From: PALSA-350 sp963794165
GTDB taxonomy: Bacteria > Acidobacteriota > Terriglobia > Terriglobales > Acidobacteriaceae
Length of the DNA stretch: 64,000 bases
Assembly (NCBI GenBank): GCA_963794165.1
Contig: CAWCCT010000009.1
Coordinates: forward strand, 1 to 64,000
Direction: 5' to 3'
Positions 61,061-64,000 of the stretch are shown piece after piece. Position 1 is the stretch's first letter, and each line of letters begins with the position of its first letter. A program made the position numbers and the translations under genes. The notes below the pieces were generated by a model. The model was not told where the DNA came from, searched no databases, and saw only the letters and a list, made by a program, of their open reading frames with translations.

Positions 61061-62168
61061 CAGGCCTGGTGACCGAGAGCAGAAAGTTCAGCAGGATCTT
61101 CTCCGCCCAGTAGCCGTCGTACCCAGCAGCCTGCGCCAGGAACGCGCAATGACCTCCATGCCTGGTCTCGATCAGCTCCACCCGGCGATTGGTCAACAAC
61201 GCGGCGCGGGTCGATGGCAACATGCGGATGAAGGGATCGTCGAGAGCATGCAGAATCAGTGCCGGCACCGCAATCTGCGCCGCGAACCGGGAACTGGAGG
61301 CGCGGTCATAATAGTCATCCGCCCCGGAAAAGCCGGAGTAGCGGGCCGTGATCCTGTCGTCAAATTGGCGCAAGGTCGCAATCCTTTCCAGGCCGGCGGT
61401 GGAATAAATTTGAGGAAACAGCGCTGCTTTACGCCGAAAGCGCCGCCGCAAGCCGAGAAGAAACTTCCATTCGTAAACCCGGTTTGAAACGTTGTGCAGA
61501 GCGTCGGCCGAGACGGCGAGATCCATCGCCGGCGAAATACCGACCACGGCTTTGAGGTAGTCCGGCCGGTCTGCCCCCAGCTCACCCGCGAGCTTCAAGA
61601 CCAGGTTTCCGCCCATGGAATAGCCGACCAAGGCAAAGGCGGTGAGGCCCTTCTCGCCGCTGAGTGTGCGCATGACGGCCGCAATATCGGCGGAAAGCCC
61701 GGAATGATACAGTGTCGGCGACAGATGCTCGGTGCCGCCGCAGTTACGCATATTCATGCGGATCACATTGCACCCTGCAGCCCACGCCCGCGCGGAGTTG
61801 CCGAGCATATATTGCGAACGGGAGGACCCTTCGAGGCCGTGCACCAGCAGAAGGGTGAGGCACTGGCTCGGATTTGCCTGCCAATGGCAATGGCAAAGCA
61901 CGTGGCTTGCCCCACTCTCACGGACGTTCGCCTCCGCTTGTGCTAATTCGGCCGCCCAGCCGAACGGCTTTCTTTCCGCGCGAGTGCCGCTGCCTGGGTC
62001 GACTTCGACCAGATGCGCCTCGGGCTCAGGCAAGACGTATTGTCTTGGCTTGAAGTTGCCCATCAGTGTTTGCAGGTGAGCGTTGCGCAGAAATCGTCGC
62101 GGAAAAAACTCGTCCAGCTGCGTCAGGCTGCTTGTGGTTTCGGCCAAAAGGTCGCTCGTTTCGCTCAA
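61050..62168 (-). CDS. YheT-type alpha/beta hydrolase
   Basis: A 372-residue hydrolase of the AB-hydrolase-4 family (YheT/embryogenesis-associated EMB8 type). Marks: FFPRRFLRNAHLQTLMGNFK, LLLVHGLEGSSRSQYMLG with the oxyanion hole, NMRNCGGTEHLSPTLYHSGL, the nucleophile elbow ALVGYSMGGNLVLKLAGELG, an Asp in ILHALDDPFI and the final His in ETRHGGHCAFL. It likely cleaves an ester or lipid; the substrate is unknown. Its ATG overlaps the stop of the DUF72 gene by four bases, so the two are coupled. Confidence 0.9.
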   Translation of the reverse strand: MSETSDLLAETTSSLTQLDEFFPRRFLRNAHLQTLMGNFKPRQYVLPEPEAHLVEVDPGSGTRAERKPFGWAAELAQAEANVRESGASHVLCHCHWQANPSQCLTLLLVHGLEGSSRSQYMLGNSARAWAAGCNVIRMNMRNCGGTEHLSPTLYHSGLSADIAAVMRTLSGEKGLTAFALVGYSMGGNLVLKLAGELGADRPDYLKAVVGISPAMDLAVSADALHNVSNRVYEWKFLLGLRRRFRRKAALFPQIYSTAGLERIATLRQFDDRITARYSGFSGADDYYDRASSSRFAAQIAVPALILHALDDPFIRMLPSTRAALLTNRRVELIETRHGGHCAFLAQAAGYDGYWAEKILLNFLLSVTRPDGS

Positions 62169-62944
62169 TGCGCCCTCAACCTGGTAAGCAGGGCAGAGGC
62201 TTGCAAAGCCCCTTTGGGCGAGTCCTCGTGCTTGATGTAAGCGAACACATCTCCTCGCTTGGCCTTGGCCGTCAGCTGCTCTTCGATCTGCTGCAAGTCA
62301 GCCGTCCCGTAGTCGCTTTTGCGCAGCCGGTAGCAGCAGAACGGGGCGGTGACGACGTCGGGTGTTTCGAGCTCGTCGCTTTCGGCAATACAGAGCGCGG
62401 CTTGATGCTGCCGAAGCAGGTCGAAAACCTCGCTTGCGAACCACGACTCATGGCGGAACTCAAAGGCGACGCGCAGTGCGCCCGTGGTCGCCGGCGCGGC
62501 ATCCTCGAGGAAGGCCGCGAGCCTGACGGGGTCCGCTTTAAGGTTTGGAGGCAGCTGAAACAGAACCAGGCCCATGCGCTCGGCGCGGACCACCGGCAAC
62601 AGGGCTGAGTAGAAGGCGGAGAGCGTGTCGCTCGCCTCCTTCAGTCGCTTGATGTGCGTAATGCGCTGCGGAGCTTTGAAGGAGAAGCGAAAGTCCGGCC
62701 CGGTTTGTGCCAGCCATCCTTCCACCGTGGCCGCCGAGGGCAGATGGCGGAAGGTGTAATTCACCTCTACCGAGTTAAGCTGCGTCGCGTAGTACTCCAG
62801 CATTTTCTTAGGGGAGGTCTTAGGCGGGTAGAAATCGGGTTTCCAGGTGGGATAAGCCCAGCCGGAGCAGCCGAGCCAGACGCGGTTTGCCACGGGGCCC
62901 GGTGTGGAAGAGGATGGTTGGGTGGTCACGTCGGCGTTTTCCAC
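62165..62944 (-). CDS. DUF72 family TIM-barrel protein
   Basis: A 259-residue protein with the DUF72 pattern: VWLGCSGWAYPTWKPDFYPP, YATQLNSVEVNYTFRHLPSA, FSFKAPQRITHIKRLK, LVLFQLPPNLKADPVRLAAF, FEFRHESWFASEVF and the end KAKRGDVFAYIKHEDSPKGA. These are predicted TIM barrels of unproven chemistry. The first gene of the minus-strand set with the hydrolase. A tRNA-His gene on the same strand lies just upstream. Confidence 0.9.
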   Translation of the reverse strand: MENADVTTQPSSSTPGPVANRVWLGCSGWAYPTWKPDFYPPKTSPKKMLEYYATQLNSVEVNYTFRHLPSAATVEGWLAQTGPDFRFSFKAPQRITHIKRLKEASDTLSAFYSALLPVVRAERMGLVLFQLPPNLKADPVRLAAFLEDAAPATTGALRVAFEFRHESWFASEVFDLLRQHQAALCIAESDELETPDVVTAPFCCYRLRKSDYGTADLQQIEEQLTAKAKRGDVFAYIKHEDSPKGALQASALLTRLRAH

Positions 62945-62987
62945 CTGCGACTTAACTCCGCCTGTTCAAGGGAGGAACGGCTTCGAC

Positions 62988-63063
62988 TGGGGCGGCTAGT
63001 GGGGGTCGAACCCACGACATCCGGAGCCACAGTCCGGCGTTCTGCCACTGAACTATAGCCGCC
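62988..63063 (-). tRNA. tRNA-His (GTG)
   Basis: The minus strand folds as tRNA: extra G at -1, acceptor GCGGCTA with TAGCCGC, D-arm GTTC-AGTGGCA-GAAC, anticodon arm CCGGA-CTGTGGC-TCCGG with anticodon GTG, T-arm GTGGG-TTCGACC-CCCAC, discriminator C and encoded CCA. The encoded G-1 opposite C73 is the normal histidine identity element. Confidence 0.94.
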
Positions 63064-63164
63064 ATATAGACTTAGATTGTAGCATCTGGATTTGCGCCTG
63101 GACCTTGCGCTTTCAGCGGTTCAGGAGGCGCCTGCAAAGCCTTCCAGGGGTCACGTAACGTCTC

Positions 63165-63680
63165 ATGCCCAGCCAATCACAACCCGAAATTCTGCCTCCG
63201 CAGAAGTCCCGTTTTCAAAAAGCAAGTGGTCTGTTTGCGAACGAAAATCTCGACTTCCTCTCGCATGTCCTCGACGACTGGTTCCGCGTCCCCGGCACCT
63301 CAATCCGTTTTGGATTGGATGGCATTATCGGCCTCGTCCCCGGCCTGGGAGACATTATCGGTGGCCTTGCTTCTACGTTGATCGTGGTAGCGGGCTGGGT
63401 ACGCGGTGTTCCGTACGTCACGTTGGCCAGAATGGTGGTCAACATAGGTATTGAGGTGCTGTTAGGAACGATTCCGCTGTTGGGCGATGCTTTTGACATC
63501 GCGTGGAAGGCCAATCGTCGCAACTATGCGTTGATCGTCCGCCACTTGGAGCAATCCCGCCGCCAGACCTGGCGAGACTGGGTCTTCCTGATGGTGATTG
63601 CGGCGATCCTGGCCGCCATCTTTCTGGCTCCGATCTTCCTCATTCTGTGGTTTCTGGAGTGGCTTGCCCACCAAGCCTGA
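63165..63680 (+). CDS. DUF4112 membrane protein
   Basis: A 171-residue protein with the DUF4112 pattern: LSHVLDDWFRVPGTSIRFGL, then DGIIGLVPGLGDIIGGLAST, VRGVPYVTLARMVVNIGIEV and GTIPLLGDAFDIAWKANRRN. A C-terminal hydrophobic helix (VFLMVIAAILAAIFLAPIFL) adds a membrane anchor. The role is unknown. It stands between tRNA-His and tRNA-Pro, apparently as a single gene. Confidence 0.9.
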   Translation: MPSQSQPEILPPQKSRFQKASGLFANENLDFLSHVLDDWFRVPGTSIRFGLDGIIGLVPGLGDIIGGLASTLIVVAGWVRGVPYVTLARMVVNIGIEVLLGTIPLLGDAFDIAWKANRRNYALIVRHLEQSRRQTWRDWVFLMVIAAILAAIFLAPIFLILWFLEWLAHQA

Positions 63681-63709
63681 CGATGCTGCTTGCGATACAA
63701 TCCTTAGAT

Positions 63710-63786
63710 CGGGGCGTAGCGTAGCCTGGTAGCGCATCTGCTTTGGGAGCAGAGGGTCGGGGGTTCGAATCCCTCCGCCCCGACCA
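63710..63786 (+). tRNA. tRNA-Pro (TGG)
   Basis: The plus strand folds as tRNA: acceptor CGGGGCG with CGCCCCG, D-arm GCG-TAGCCTGGTAG-CGC, anticodon arm TCTGC-TTTGGGA-GCAGA with anticodon TGG, T-arm GGGGG-TTCGAAT-CCCTC, and encoded CCA. Confidence 0.95.
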
Positions 63787-63800
63787 TCAAAATCAATGAG

Positions 63801-64000
63801 TTACGTTGGGCTTACTTCGGTTGCCGATCCCGGCTGCGCCTCCGGCGATTCACCTACTGAGTTAGTTGTCTCCCACTCCGTTCGCGTGTAGCCGGAATGC
63901 GCCATGAGCTTGCCCATCTCGCGATAGTCCGTAGGGTCTTGCGGCTGCCAGGTCGCAAGTCCATCAACATAACGGTTGAACATGCAGAACGCGGCGGCGA
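63801..64000 (-). CDS. C-terminal end of a gene running off the window, possibly CMD/AhpD-like
   Basis: The minus-strand frame is open to the window edge and ends at 63801. The visible 66 residues include AAFCMFNRYVDGLATWQPQD, then YREMGKLMAHSGYTRTEW and a polar tail rich in Ser, Glu and Pro. The FCMFNRYVDGLA segment recalls the C-terminal helix of carboxymuconolactone decarboxylase/alkylhydroperoxidase-like proteins, which would carry their Cys pair upstream, outside the window. The assignment is tentative. The Met at 63983 is internal, not the start. Confidence 0.5.
   Translation of the reverse strand, partial: AAAFCMFNRYVDGLATWQPQDPTDYREMGKLMAHSGYTRTEWETTNSVGESPEAQPGSATEVSPT

Overview
The window looks like a chromosomal segment of a free-living, high-GC, Gram-negative soil-type bacterium, most likely an acidobacterium (Acidobacteriota, Terriglobia-like). 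This is inference. It rests on the gene repertoire (outer-membrane efflux system, permease-first RND operon, S9 and S58 peptidases, Tat-type Gfo/Idh/MocA protein, tandem HD-GYP protein) and on dispersed palindromes of the CCCACATCTCGC type that I associate with that phylum. No 16S gene is present to settle it. Housekeeping genes (panB, panC, hemL, purM, purN, coaE, folD and four tRNAs) show this is chromosome, not plasmid. REGION 1 (1-8526) is a decayed mobile island abutting a tRNA-Phe gene. It holds a degenerate IS21-family element (istA/istB with nonsense codons and frameshifts), the C-terminal remnant of a plasmid RepA-type initiator cut by that element, four iterons, a frameshifted Fic gene with its own palindromic operator, a truncated MutS-like gene running out of frame into a Cys-motif protein, an excisionase-like HTH gene and a tyrosine integrase broken by repeated +1 shifts. 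REGION 2 (8527-24138) is core genome: a GT1 glycosyltransferase, a secreted prolyl oligopeptidase, a PLP decarboxylase, an alpha-glucan phosphorylase and an RND efflux operon (permease, adaptor, outer-membrane factor), then a secreted Ser/Pro-rich protein read on the minus strand. REGION 3 (24139-35010) is housekeeping: bcp, a 3-methyladenine glycosylase, panB-panC, a deoxynucleoside kinase divergent from a polysaccharide deacetylase, hemL divergent from purM-purN, the folD-coaE-HtrA operon and a Trm112-like protein. REGION 4 (35011-46843) holds two Gfo/Idh/MocA oxidoreductases, an S58 peptidase, an OsmC protein, a three-gene envelope-glycan cluster (DesII-like radical SAM enzyme, WecG-type glycosyltransferase, phosphoglycosyl transferase), a trehalose-synthase-like GH13 enzyme and a SYLF protein. 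REGION 5 (46844-54490) is a head-to-tail set of six plus-strand genes: an M24-fold protein with altered metal ligands, an enolase-superfamily enzyme, a ThDP enzyme, a duplicated membrane protein with four symmetrically placed histidines, a gluconate-dehydrogenase-subunit-3-like protein and a GMC flavoprotein with a three-Cys motif. Together these suggest a sugar-acid oxidation/dehydration route whose flavoprotein could pass electrons into the membrane. It is my best candidate for an undescribed system. REGION 6 (54491-64000) has an AI-2E-family transporter fused to a B12-binding-like domain, a ferritin-like DUF892 protein, a glycine-zipper stress protein, a tandem HD/HD-GYP protein, a YheT-type hydrolase with a DUF72 protein, a DUF4112 membrane protein, tRNA-Arg, tRNA-His, tRNA-Pro and the end of a gene that runs off the window. 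No CRISPR array or rRNA was found.
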